A stretch of 7,919 nucleotides of DNA, from NCBI RefSeq assembly GCF_020829685.1, contig NZ_JAIVFR010000274.1, forward strand, positions 1 to 7,919, written 5' to 3'. Below are positions 1 through 6,577 of this stretch, in pieces. The stretch is from Nostoc sp. CHAB 5715 (GTDB lineage: Bacteria; Cyanobacteriota; Cyanobacteriia; Cyanobacteriales; Nostocaceae). Each line of letters starts with the position of its first letter. Positions within the stretch are counted from its first letter, which is position 1. The translations under genes were made by a program, and so were the position numbers. The notes beneath the pieces are model-generated. The model saw only the letters and a list, made by a program, of their open reading frames with translations. It made no database searches and was not told the origin of the DNA.

Positions 1-1761
1 ATGGAGAATGAATTAACCAAAGATCAGATTTTAGAGCGTTACCTAAATCTGGTTTATTTGGGAGGTGGAGCTTATGGTGTAGCAGATGCATCCTGGGTAT
101 ACTTTAGTAAAACGCCAGACCAACTTTCTTTAGCCCAAATGGCAACGATTGCTGGATTAGCCCCTGCTCCTAGCTTATACGCTCCAGACAAGAATCCCGA
201 AGCAGCAAAACGGCGGCGGGACTTGGTATTGCTACGGATGCAAGAAGATAAAATAATTACGCCAGAACAAAGACAGGCAGCAGTCCAAGAACCACTGGCT
301 CTCAAAACCAGTTTACCCAAGCGACTGGAAGTAGAATCACCCTACTTTACCAGCTACATCCAAAAAGAATTGCCGAAGTATGTTTCTCCTAACGTGCTAA
401 AAAGTGAGGGATTAGTAGTAGAAACCACACTGAACCCGACTTGGCAGAAAGTCGCAGAAGAGGCGGTTGCCAAAACGCTGCGAAATCAGGGAAGCTGGGA
501 AAACTTTAAGCAAGGATCAATGGTGGCCATTGACCCCCGCAGTGGGGAAATTAAGGCAATGGTTGGGGGAAAAGATTTTGGTAAAAACCAGTTTAATCGG
601 GTTACTCAGGCACAACGGCAGCCAGGATCGACATTTAAAGGGTTTGTATATGCTACTGCGATCGCTAGCGGTAAAAGCCCCTACGATAGCTACGAAGATG
701 CGCCCTTTGTCGTAGATGGTTATGAACCGAAAAACTATAGTGAAAGGTTTCGGGGTTCCATGAACATCCGAGATGCCCTCACCCGCTCTATTAATATTAT
801 TGCGGTGAAGGTGTTGATTGATGTAGGCTTTACGCCAACAATTAAACTTGCCCATGATATGGGGATAAACTCTGAACTCAAGCCCACCTACTCCTTGGCT
901 CTTGGCTCAAATGAAGTCAATCTGTTGGAATTGACTAGCGCTTATGGCAGTTTTGCAACTCAAGGATTGCATACAGAACCTCATGGTATTACTCGCATCC
1001 TCAACCGCCAAGGCAAGGTGATCTGGTCAGCTAATTTCAAGCCAAAACGGGCCCTTGACGCTGACAGTGCCGCCATCATGACTTGGATGCTACGCAACGT
1101 CGTAGAAGCGGGAACTGGTGCTGCTGCTCAATTAAGTAATAGACCAGTTGCAGGCAAAACCGGCACTTCCGACGAAGCCCGTGATTTATGGTTTATTGGT
1201 TACATTCCCCAAATGGTGACAGGCGTTTGGCTAGGTAACGATGACAACCGCCCCACAGACGGCAGTAGTGGTAGTGCGGCTTACACCTGGCACGAATTTA
1301 TGGAAAAAGCGGCAGAGGGGATGCCCGTAGAAAAGTTTCCCAAACGACCCAAGTTAGAAGGTCGTAAAGGCACTATCAAAGCCCAGTCTATCAAGCCCAA
1401 ACAAGTGCTGAATCGTTCTATTTCCTCTAATGATGACTCAGAAAGGGAAAGTGTTAGAAATTCTGAGGATAGTGGTTCATATAGGAGACGTAGAACCAGA
1501 AGGAGCTATTCTCAAGAAGAACAGCAACCGAGCGATTATACCCCAAGACGGAGAAGACGCGATCGCACCCAAGAATCAACTTATACTAACTCTTCCTCAG
1601 AATCATCTCGTCCACGGCGGCGATATAGAAGAGTAGAATCTGATTCTCCTCCCCCGCCTCGAAGAAGTAGGCGATCTTCCTCTCCGGCAAATAGTTCCGG
1701 TTCTTCCGGTTCTTCATCACCACAGCCATCTTGGCGGGATAAACTTAGACCTTCTAATTGA
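1..1761 (+). CDS. Class A penicillin-binding protein (PBP1A-type peptidoglycan glycosyltransferase/transpeptidase), 5'-truncated by window edge
   Basis: This enzyme polymerises lipid II into glycan strands and cross-links the stem peptides on the outer face of the cytoplasmic membrane. The visible 586 residues begin inside the GT51 glycosyltransferase domain: the segment LTKDQILERYLNLVYLGGGA (residues 5-24) is a late GT51 motif. The signal anchor and catalytic Glu motif must therefore lie upstream, and the ATG at base 1 is probably an internal Met. The transpeptidase domain is complete, with STFK (S210, acylated serine; K213), SIN (263-265) and KTGT (386-389). The domain ends near residue 445. 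A tail of about 130 residues follows, very rich in Ser, Arg and Pro, with basic blocks near 495-501, 516-522, 537-544 and 554-558. It should be periplasmic and disordered. The stop is TGA at 1759. The gene converges on pdhA across a heptad-repeat spacer. Family assignment is firm; the exact paralogue cannot be told. Confidence 0.95.
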   Translation: MENELTKDQILERYLNLVYLGGGAYGVADASWVYFSKTPDQLSLAQMATIAGLAPAPSLYAPDKNPEAAKRRRDLVLLRMQEDKIITPEQRQAAVQEPLALKTSLPKRLEVESPYFTSYIQKELPKYVSPNVLKSEGLVVETTLNPTWQKVAEEAVAKTLRNQGSWENFKQGSMVAIDPRSGEIKAMVGGKDFGKNQFNRVTQAQRQPGSTFKGFVYATAIASGKSPYDSYEDAPFVVDGYEPKNYSERFRGSMNIRDALTRSINIIAVKVLIDVGFTPTIKLAHDMGINSELKPTYSLALGSNEVNLLELTSAYGSFATQGLHTEPHGITRILNRQGKVIWSANFKPKRALDADSAAIMTWMLRNVVEAGTGAAAQLSNRPVAGKTGTSDEARDLWFIGYIPQMVTGVWLGNDDNRPTDGSSGSAAYTWHEFMEKAAEGMPVEKFPKRPKLEGRKGTIKAQSIKPKQVLNRSISSNDDSERESVRNSEDSGSYRRRRTRRSYSQEEQQPSDYTPRRRRRDRTQESTYTNSSSESSRPRRRYRRVESDSPPPPRRSRRSSSPANSSGSSGSSSPQPSWRDKLRPSN

Positions 1762-1862
1762 GGAGTAGGCATTGGGCATTGGGCATGGGGCATTGGGCAT
1801 GGGGCATTGGGCATACTCTAAATCCCCACTCCCTATTCCCTACTCCCCACTCCCCGTTCCCC
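1762..1862. repeat. Two opposed heptad (STRR-like) tandem arrays between convergent genes
   Basis: From 1769 to 1817 there are seven 7-bp units beginning GCAT (GCATTGG or GCATGGG, the last GCATACT), preceded by GGAGTAG at 1762-1768. From 1824 to 1858 five C-rich heptads follow (CCCCACT, CCCTATT, CCCTACT, CCCCACT, CCCCGTT), then CCCC. GGAGTAGG (1762-1769) is exactly complementary to CCTACTCC (1839-1846), so a transcript could fold back. Short tandemly repeated repetitive sequences of this kind are known from heterocystous cyanobacteria. The repeat fills the whole gap between the PBP stop and the pdhA stop. It could act as a bidirectional termination or spacer region, but no T-run is seen and that role is inference. 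Confidence 0.85.
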
Positions 1863-1867
1863 AAAAT

Positions 1868-2902
1868 TTATTCGTCTTCTGCAAACACAAAACGATATAA
1901 CTCGCTCGGGTCTGGTTCGGGGCTGCTTTCGGCGAATTTAACTGCTTCGTCGATTACATCCTGAATTTTACGATCAATTGCTTTGATTTCTCCCTCATCC
2001 GCCAGATTTTGCTCTAGCAAATAAGTTGCCAACTTCTTAATTGGGTCACGGGCGAACCAAAATTCTTTCTCCGCTTTGCTTCGCATTTCATCTGGGTCAG
2101 CCAAGGAGTGACCCCGGAAGCGGTAGGTAAGTGCTTCAATTAATGTTGGCCCTTCGCCTGCGCGGGCACGGGCTACAGCTTCTTGAGCCACGGCTCGGAC
2201 TGCTAGTACATCCATGCCATCCACTTCCACGCCCACCATGTTAAATGCACTAGCTTTTTTATAAATCTCTGGCTGGGAAGTGGCTCGTTCGTGAGACATA
2301 CCAATGGCCCACTTATTATTTTCGACTACAAAAAGAATTGGCAGTTTCCATAAGGCTGCCATATTTAGCGTCTCGAAAAACTGACCATTGTTAGCTGCAC
2401 CGTCGCCAAAAAAGCAAGCTGTCACTTGGTCAGCATTTTTATCTCCTAGCACTTCCCGGCGGTATTTGCTTTGAAAAGCTGCTCCAGCTGCTACAGGAAT
2501 TCCCTCAGCCACAAAAGCATAGCCACCCAACAAGCGATGTTCGGCAGAAAACATGTGCATGGAACCACCGCGCCCTTTGCTGCAACCTGTGGCTTTGCCA
2601 AATAATTCTGCCATTACCTCTTTTGCTGGTACACCCGCACTCAGAGCATGAACGTGGTCGCGGTAAGTACTACAAACGTAATCTTCACCCGGTCGCATTG
2701 ACTGCACAACACCACTGCAAACGGCTTCTTGACCATTGTACAAATGGACAAAACCAAACATTTTGCCCCTGTAGTACATTTCAGCGCACTTGTCTTCAAA
2801 CAAGCGCCCTAATACCATATCCTCATACAACCGTAACCCTTCTTCTTTAGTGATGTGCGTAGTAGCAGGATTAAATGTAGGTAAAGTACGCTCTTGAACC
2901 AT
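1868..2902 (-). CDS. pdhA: Pyruvate dehydrogenase E1 component, alpha subunit
   Basis: This is the thiamine-diphosphate-dependent subunit that, with PdhB, decarboxylates pyruvate and passes the acetyl group to lipoyl-E2, supplying acetyl-CoA in the cytoplasm. The 344-aa product has the usual length of bacterial and plastid E1 alpha. Visible signatures are [17 protein letters not shown] (44-60), GRGGSMHMF (110-118), the ThDP/Mg motif GDGAANNGQ (166-174) closing with VVENN (192-196), and [14 protein letters not shown] (261-274), which matches the family's active-site/phosphorylation-loop region. The ATG at 2900-2902 gives the expected N-terminus ([10 protein letters not shown]). The upstream AGGGA on the minus strand is about 12 nt away, so the ribosome-binding site is weak. 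No pdhB lies next to it, which fits the scattered pdh genes of cyanobacteria. It is divergent from ftn2 with 952 bp between. No damage or unusual residue was seen. Confidence 0.97.
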   Translation of the reverse strand: MVQERTLPTFNPATTHITKEEGLRLYEDMVLGRLFEDKCAEMYYRGKMFGFVHLYNGQEAVCSGVVQSMRPGEDYVCSTYRDHVHALSAGVPAKEVMAELFGKATGCSKGRGGSMHMFSAEHRLLGGYAFVAEGIPVAAGAAFQSKYRREVLGDKNADQVTACFFGDGAANNGQFFETLNMAALWKLPILFVVENNKWAIGMSHERATSQPEIYKKASAFNMVGVEVDGMDVLAVRAVAQEAVARARAGEGPTLIEALTYRFRGHSLADPDEMRSKAEKEFWFARDPIKKLATYLLEQNLADEGEIKAIDRKIQDVIDEAVKFAESSPEPDPSELYRFVFAEDE

Positions 2903-3153
2903 TATTTTTGAGTATCCCTGTTGTACAACTTAAACTTACGGTCTTAAATAAGTTGGTCTGATAACACCTCAGCCTTTAACAAGCTAGCGTTTGCAAGACT
3001 CAACAATCAAACTTTATTTATGCACCAAAAAAGGGTCTTAGGGAATAGCTGAATTTTTAATTTTTTGATTTTTAACTTTTCAGCCCATGTCCCGTGAGGA
3101 TTTAACTCTAAGGGCAACATCTGCCGCTTTGGATTTTTCTCTTTTACCGAAAC

Positions 3154-3324
3154 AGTGCTGAGTGCCGTTAGCGATCGCAGAACGTTGAGCCATTGCTGAG
3201 TAAAAAGTAAAATAAGTATCGATTAGGCATCAAATCAGTTACGAGTAGTGAATAGTGAGTGAAAAGATTCACAAATACTACGTATTACTCATTACTTCTT
3301 ACTCAGAACTCAGCCCTCAGCACT
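3154..3324. repeat. STRR-like degenerate heptad region with inverted copies
   Basis: Degenerate 7-bp units run GAGTAGT-GAATAGT-GAGTGAA at about 3243-3263, and in the opposite sense ATTACTCATTACTTCTTACTC followed by CAG/CTCAG units to 3324. The unit AGTGCTGAG at 3154-3162 reappears inverted as CTCAGCACT at 3316-3324, and GTGAAT (3246-3251) faces ATTCAC (3268-3273). This is the same kind of heptad repeat as in the pdhA-PBP gap, but more decayed. A structural or regulatory role is not shown. Confidence 0.55.
3171..3178. repeat. HIP1 octamer GCGATCGC (one of five)
   Basis: The highly iterated palindrome of cyanobacteria occurs here in non-coding DNA. Further perfect copies lie at 658-665 and 1559-1566 (PBP gene), 3934-3941 (ftn2) and 6954-6961 (cobO). 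This density is a strong taxonomic marker. It does not imply a local function. Confidence 0.95.
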
Positions 3325-3560
3325 CCTAAATATTCCCCTTCATAGAGTAGCAATCAAGATAGGCTGCTTTCTGCATATCCATTAACAATTTTAAAAAAAG
3401 GAGGCAAAAATCTATATACCCAAATAGGTAATTGTAATTAAAGGTAAATTATGATATGATTTTTTACTCTAGTTATCAGGGTCAAGACCTCCAATAGTGA
3501 TATTTTAGTGACCTTCTAGTGGGAAAGTCCCGAAAAAATCAATCATCAATAGATTCTTGC

Positions 3561-3603
3561 AACCACAACAATTATGCCGTGATTAAAAGCGGTAGTTGTG
3601 GTT
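3561..3603 (+). other. Stem-loop in the ftn2 upstream region
   Basis: AACCACAAC (3561-3569) pairs perfectly with GTTGTGGTT (3595-3603). Inside, TGCCG (3575-3579) pairs with CGGTA (3590-3594) with one G-U pair. The inner stem closes a 10-nt loop, with AATTA bulged on one side only. It lies about 250 bp before the ftn2 start. It could be part of a 5' leader, a small RNA or a DNA-level operator. There is no T-run after it, so it is not a standard terminator. No known RNA family was recognised. Confidence 0.5.
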
Positions 3604-3756
3604 TGTGCTATCGAAGGCTGATAATAGTCGTGTTAAACAAAAATACTAAGAATTAAGACAAACAATTGAGGCTTTCTAGGCGAAAGCAAAAAATTAGTAC
3701 TAGAATGTGACTCAAAATTTCGGGAAGGTACAAAACAAGTTGTTGCAATATACACT

Positions 3757-3774
3757 TGTAGAGTAAATTCTACA
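3757..3774. promoter_or_regulatory. 18-bp palindrome upstream of ftn2 (possible operator)
   Basis: TGTAGA, six bases (GTAAAT), then TCTACA form a perfect 6-6-6 inverted repeat ending 80 bp before the ftn2 start codon. A loose sigma-70-like pair, TTGTTG at 3740-3745 and TAAATT at 3764-3769 with an 18-bp spacer, would place the palindrome over the -10. This suits a repressor site. It does not fit the NtcA consensus GTA-N8-TAC, because the gap between GTA and TAC is 10. Both the operator role and the promoter are inference. Confidence 0.35.
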
Positions 3775-3824
3775 CGGCATTGTTATGGCACGGTTTTACA
3801 GGCCTGGAACGCTCTAGGTGAATT

Positions 3825-3851
3825 ATGTTGATCACGGTGCAGGGGAAGTAG
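3825..3851 (+). CDS. Possible 8-codon leader ORF in front of ftn2
   Basis: ATG at 3825 opens an ORF encoding MLITVQGK and ends at TAG 3849-3851, three bases before the ftn2 GTG. AGGTGA at 3816-3821 is a possible ribosome-binding site. The ORF overlaps the ftn2 Shine-Dalgarno AGGGGA (3841-3846), so its translation could affect ftn2 initiation. It is in the same frame as ftn2. It is too short to judge by coding signal and may be chance. Confidence 0.2.
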   Translation: MLITVQGK

Positions 3852-3854
3852 GCT

Positions 3855-6158
3855 GTGCGAATTCCGCTAGATTACTACCGAATTTTAGGACTACCGTTGG
3901 CGGCAAGTGATGAACAATTGCGGCAGGCATATAGCGATCGCATTGTACAATTGCCACGACGTGAGTATTCTCAGGCAGCAATTTCTTCTCGTAAACAACT
4001 CATAGAAGAAGCTTACGTGGTTTTATCAGATCCAAAACAACGCAGTACCTACGATCATCTCTATCTTGCCCACGCCTATGACCCTGATAACCTTGCTGCT
4101 GCTGCCGCAGTAGCAAAGGAAAATCGTCCAGAAAGCACCAAAAGGGGTATTGACACCCAAAGTCCGGGCATCGAAATTAGTCAAGACGAATTAGTTGGCG
4201 CTTTATTAATTTTGCAAGAGTTGGGCGAATACGAGCTTGTATTGAAACTAGGTCGTCCATACCTGGTAAATAAAAATAGTGCTAAAAGTGTAAGAAAGGG
4301 CAATAATTTAGCAGACGAAGAAATATACGAAAGCGCTGAACATCCAGATGTTGTTCTCACTGTTGCCCTTGCTTGTCTCGAATTAGGTCGTGAACAGTGG
4401 CAGCAAGGTCACTACGAAAATGCCGCCATATCCTTAGAAACTGGTCAAGAACTGCTAGTACGTGAAGGGTTGTTCTCCAGTGTACAGGCAGAAATTCAGG
4501 CGGATCTTTACAAATTGCGACCATACCGAATCTTGGAGTTGCTGGCACTACCTCAAGAAAAAACTGCCGAACGACGCCAAGGCTTGGAATTATTGCAAAA
4601 CCTTTTAGAAGATCGTGGTGGCATTGATGGCACGAACAATGATGAATCTGGTTTAAATATAGATGATTTTCTGCGATTTATCCAGCAGTTACGCACCCAT
4701 TTAACAGTCGCAGAGCAGCACAAGTTATTTGAAGCTCAAAGCAAACGTCCTTCTGCTGTTGCCACTTACTTAGCTGTTTATGCCTTGATAGCACGGGGAT
4801 TTGCTCAACGGCAACCTGCTTTAATTCGTCAAGCAAGGCAAATGCTCATCCGTCTGGGCAAGCGCCAAGATGTACATTTAGAACAGTCCCTATGTGCGTT
4901 ACTCTTGGGACAAACTGAAGAAGCAACTCGTGTTTTAGAACTTAGTCAGGAGTACGAAGCCTTAGCTTTTATTCGGGAAAAATCTCAAGACTCTCCAGAT
5001 TTGTTACCGGGGCTGTGTCTATATGCAGAACAGTGGTTGCAACACGAAGTATTTCCCCATTTTAGAGATTTAGCAAACCAGCAAGCTTTCCTAAAAGATT
5101 ACTTTGCTAATCAACAGGTGCAAGCTTATTTAGAAGCACTGCCAACGGATGCAGAAACAACTAACGAATGGGCTGTAATTAACCCCCAGTATTTTCCCCA
5201 GCCCAAGACAAATAATCCCCCTCTCGACAACAATTCAACTAGAACTTCAGGGCAATTTAATCACAGCAGAACACCTGACCCACATTTGCCAAAAACACCA
5301 ACAAAAGAAACGTCTGAATATCCAAACTTATCACCACATATATGGAATTCATCTGGAAGTGTAAAATCAGAGGTTCCTGCTGCTGAACGGATGAACAGAG
5401 GCACTAATCAGCATTTGAACGGTTCAGTTAAAAGTACTGCACCTGCTCATAACCAAAAGCGTAGGCAAAGAAAACCTACTCAATCTGCTAGCCGAGGGCG
5501 TGTACCAGATAATCGTCCTCCTTCTCGTCGTCCCCGGCGGCGGCGAACTTTTGCTAACACCCTCGAAGGGAAAACACGGCTGGTATGGAGAGTGTTTATT
5601 TCTTTGGTGAGTCTATTAGTTCTCTGGGTGGTAGCCACAACAACTTTTGGATGGTTAAAAAATCTGTTTTTTGCTACACGACCTGTGTCAGAGTTATTTG
5701 TAGAGATAAATCAACCACCAATATCTATTCCCGATCCAAATAGTAAACCAGAATCAGCACAAGACCCTCTAACAAATGCAACGGCAGAGGAAGTCATTCG
5801 GACTTGGTTATCGACCAAAGCTGAAGCTTTCGGGCCGAATCATGAAATTAATAATTTAGAGCAGATTTTAACTGGTTCAGCTTTGTCTAAATCGCGGCAG
5901 ACTGGTGAACAGTATAGGTCAGAAAACCAATACTACAAGTACGACCATATTCTGAAGATAGAATCTGTAGAGATAAGTGATTTATTTGCAGATCGTGCCG
6001 TAGTGAAAGCTACGGTTAAGGAAGCGAAGCAGTTATATGAAGATGGTGAGTTTCAAAAGTCTTCTAGCGAGGATTTGCGAGTTCAATATGATTTGATTCG
6101 AGAACGACGTAAATGGCGCATCCAGAGTATATCTGCTGTCAATCAGATAATTAGATAA
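3855..6158 (+). CDS. ftn2: Cell division protein Ftn2/ZipN (ARC6 homologue), Z-ring membrane anchor
   Basis: Ftn2/ZipN is the cyanobacterial and chloroplast-type divisome organiser that tethers FtsZ to the inner membrane. The start is GTG at 3855: an in-frame TAG at 3849 excludes a longer form, and AGGGGA sits 8 nt upstream. The 767-aa product has a J-like domain at residues 5-70 (DYYRILGLP; IEEAYVVLSDPKQRSTYD) in which the HPD tripeptide is absent. A helical region follows (about 108-430), then a Pro/Ser/Asn/Arg-rich linker (about 440-575) ending in RRPRRRR (558-564). One membrane span lies at about 577-601. The C-terminal domain (about 640-767, DUF4101/IMS type) contains the typical ending RRKWRIQSI. 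The basic patch before the span predicts a cytoplasmic N-terminus and periplasmic C-terminus, as known for the family. Loss of HPD is normal for ARC6/Ftn2 and rules out an ordinary DnaJ. Confidence 0.95.
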   Translation: MRIPLDYYRILGLPLAASDEQLRQAYSDRIVQLPRREYSQAAISSRKQLIEEAYVVLSDPKQRSTYDHLYLAHAYDPDNLAAAAAVAKENRPESTKRGIDTQSPGIEISQDELVGALLILQELGEYELVLKLGRPYLVNKNSAKSVRKGNNLADEEIYESAEHPDVVLTVALACLELGREQWQQGHYENAAISLETGQELLVREGLFSSVQAEIQADLYKLRPYRILELLALPQEKTAERRQGLELLQNLLEDRGGIDGTNNDESGLNIDDFLRFIQQLRTHLTVAEQHKLFEAQSKRPSAVATYLAVYALIARGFAQRQPALIRQARQMLIRLGKRQDVHLEQSLCALLLGQTEEATRVLELSQEYEALAFIREKSQDSPDLLPGLCLYAEQWLQHEVFPHFRDLANQQAFLKDYFANQQVQAYLEALPTDAETTNEWAVINPQYFPQPKTNNPPLDNNSTRTSGQFNHSRTPDPHLPKTPTKETSEYPNLSPHIWNSSGSVKSEVPAAERMNRGTNQHLNGSVKSTAPAHNQKRRQRKPTQSASRGRVPDNRPPSRRPRRRRTFANTLEGKTRLVWRVFISLVSLLVLWVVATTTFGWLKNLFFATRPVSELFVEINQPPISIPDPNSKPESAQDPLTNATAEEVIRTWLSTKAEAFGPNHEINNLEQILTGSALSKSRQTGEQYRSENQYYKYDHILKIESVEISDLFADRAVVKATVKEAKQLYEDGEFQKSSSEDLRVQYDLIRERRKWRIQSISAVNQIIR

Positions 6159-6171
6159 GTTTGAATATCTT

Positions 6172-6213
6172 AGGCGATCTGGTCATGAGGAAATTGTTCT
6201 GTGAGAGTCGCCT
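6172..6213 (+). terminator. Candidate hairpin terminator after ftn2
   Basis: AGGCGATCT (6172-6180) pairs with AGAGTCGCCT (6204-6213), leaving one bulged base, and starts 14 nt after the ftn2 stop. The loop is long (23 nt) and only TTT-like sequence follows, so it is not a canonical intrinsic terminator. Its position is the main support. Confidence 0.3.
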
Positions 6214-6220
6214 TTGCTAA

Positions 6221-6281
6221 AGTTTACTGGAAAAGTGATTTAATGAACATATTAAATTATTTAAAACAGTAATAGTAAACT
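6221..6281. repeat. Nested AT-rich inverted repeats
   Basis: AGTTTACT (6221-6228) is the exact reverse complement of AGTAAACT (6274-6281). Inside it, ATTTAAT (6238-6244) faces ATTAAAT (6251-6257) across a 6-nt loop. The two could stack as a long imperfect stem-loop. The region is AT-rich, so some pairing is expected by chance. No function is assigned. Confidence 0.4.
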
Positions 6282-6333
6282 CAAATTATAAGTTTAGTTT
6301 GTATATCATATGGATTTCCATACTTGTCTGAAA

Positions 6334-6436
6334 ATCATTAGGACTTACGCAAAAAGTGCTAAAAAGCTTAATTTATCGAACCGCCAAGAACGCCAAGAAC
6401 GCCAAGAATCGTAGAGTTTGCGTAAGTCCTAATCAT
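6334..6436. mobile_element. 93-bp MITE-like element with perfect TIRs and 5-bp direct flanks
   Basis: TAGGACTTACGCAAA at 6339-6353 is repeated in perfect inversion as TTTGCGTAAGTCCTA at 6417-6431. The element is flanked on both sides by ATCAT (6334-6338 and 6432-6436), which looks like a target-site duplication. Its interior has no coding capacity and contains three tandem copies of CGCCAAGAA (6382-6408). Short size, perfect termini and duplicated target are the features of a non-autonomous DNA transposon moved by another element's transposase. No transposase gene is present here. The first two flank bases extend the inverted match to 17 bp, so the exact boundary could shift by 2 bp. I cannot name the parent IS family. 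Confidence 0.8.
6382..6408. repeat. Three tandem 9-bp units CGCCAAGAA inside the MITE-like element
   Basis: Three identical, contiguous copies of CGCCAAGAA sit between the terminal inverted repeats. Similar purine-rich or GC-bearing short tandems are, from memory, common in Nostocales intergenic DNA. The copy number may vary between strains or between copies of the element. Confidence 0.85.
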
Positions 6437-6577
6437 GTTAATCAAGCTAACACACTATTAATAATTCACTGAAAACTTACCGGACATTTCCAATCAAGTG
6501 ATTTAAGTGAAATTGGAGAAGTAAAACGATTTTGGTTCATTCTCAACACTTTTAACAGTTATTTCTAGACAAAGTTG

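Larger units (their letters stand above)
2903..3854. other. Long non-coding spacer between divergent pdhA and ftn2
   Basis: No convincing protein gene was found in 952 bp on either strand. The pdhA-proximal part holds a TTGTACAA palindrome at 2921-2928, which would lie in the pdhA leader or promoter, and AT-rich DNA. The middle has a HIP1 site and an STRR-like patch. The ftn2-proximal third has a stem-loop (3561-3603), an 18-bp palindrome (3757-3774) and a possible leader ORF (3825-3851). The promoters of both genes must lie here, but I cannot place a convincing -10/-35 pair for pdhA. An AAGGAGG at 3398-3404 has no usable start codon after it. Confidence 0.7.
6159..6577. other. Non-coding spacer between ftn2 and cobO
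   Basis: This spacer of about 420 bp has no protein gene that I can support. In order it contains a bulged hairpin just after ftn2, nested AT-rich inverted repeats (6221-6281), a TATGGA-TT-TCCATA palindrome (6309-6322), the MITE-like element (6339-6431), and a weak inverted repeat TCCAAT/ATTGGA (6489-6494/6512-6517) before cobO. No B12-box or cobalamin-riboswitch core was recognised upstream of cobO. Confidence 0.7.

Noticed and set aside
72..855. Minus-strand and alternate-frame ORFs inside the PBP gene (72-320, 517-855, 467-715)
   Set aside because: They lie wholly within a strongly conserved coding frame and resemble no family. They are frame shadows.
1581..1964. ORFs over the heptad repeats (1581-1814 minus, 1758-1964 plus)
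   Set aside because: Their translations are repetitive (MPNAPCPMPHAQ-type), come from the tandem repeat, and overlap real genes.
2623..2850. Plus-strand ORF of 75 codons inside pdhA
   Set aside because: It is antisense to a well-conserved part of PdhA with no supporting signal.
3398..3440. Perfect-looking Shine-Dalgarno AAGGAGG
   Set aside because: No ATG, GTG or TTG follows at workable distance, and the downstream frames close quickly. Not a gene start.
3855..4065. Ordinary DnaJ/Hsp40 co-chaperone
   Set aside because: The J-like domain lacks HPD, and the protein has the membrane span and C-terminal domain of Ftn2/ARC6.
4357..4548. Minus-strand ORF of 63 codons inside ftn2
   Set aside because: It is antisense to the Ftn2 coding frame with no recognisable domain.
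6339..6431. Two-copy CRISPR-like repeat
   Set aside because: The repeats are inverted, not direct, with a single interval and a target duplication, which fits a transposable element.
6437..6577. Cobalamin riboswitch in front of cobO
   Set aside because: No B12-box or recognisable core was seen; only a weak TCCAAT/ATTGGA dyad is present.
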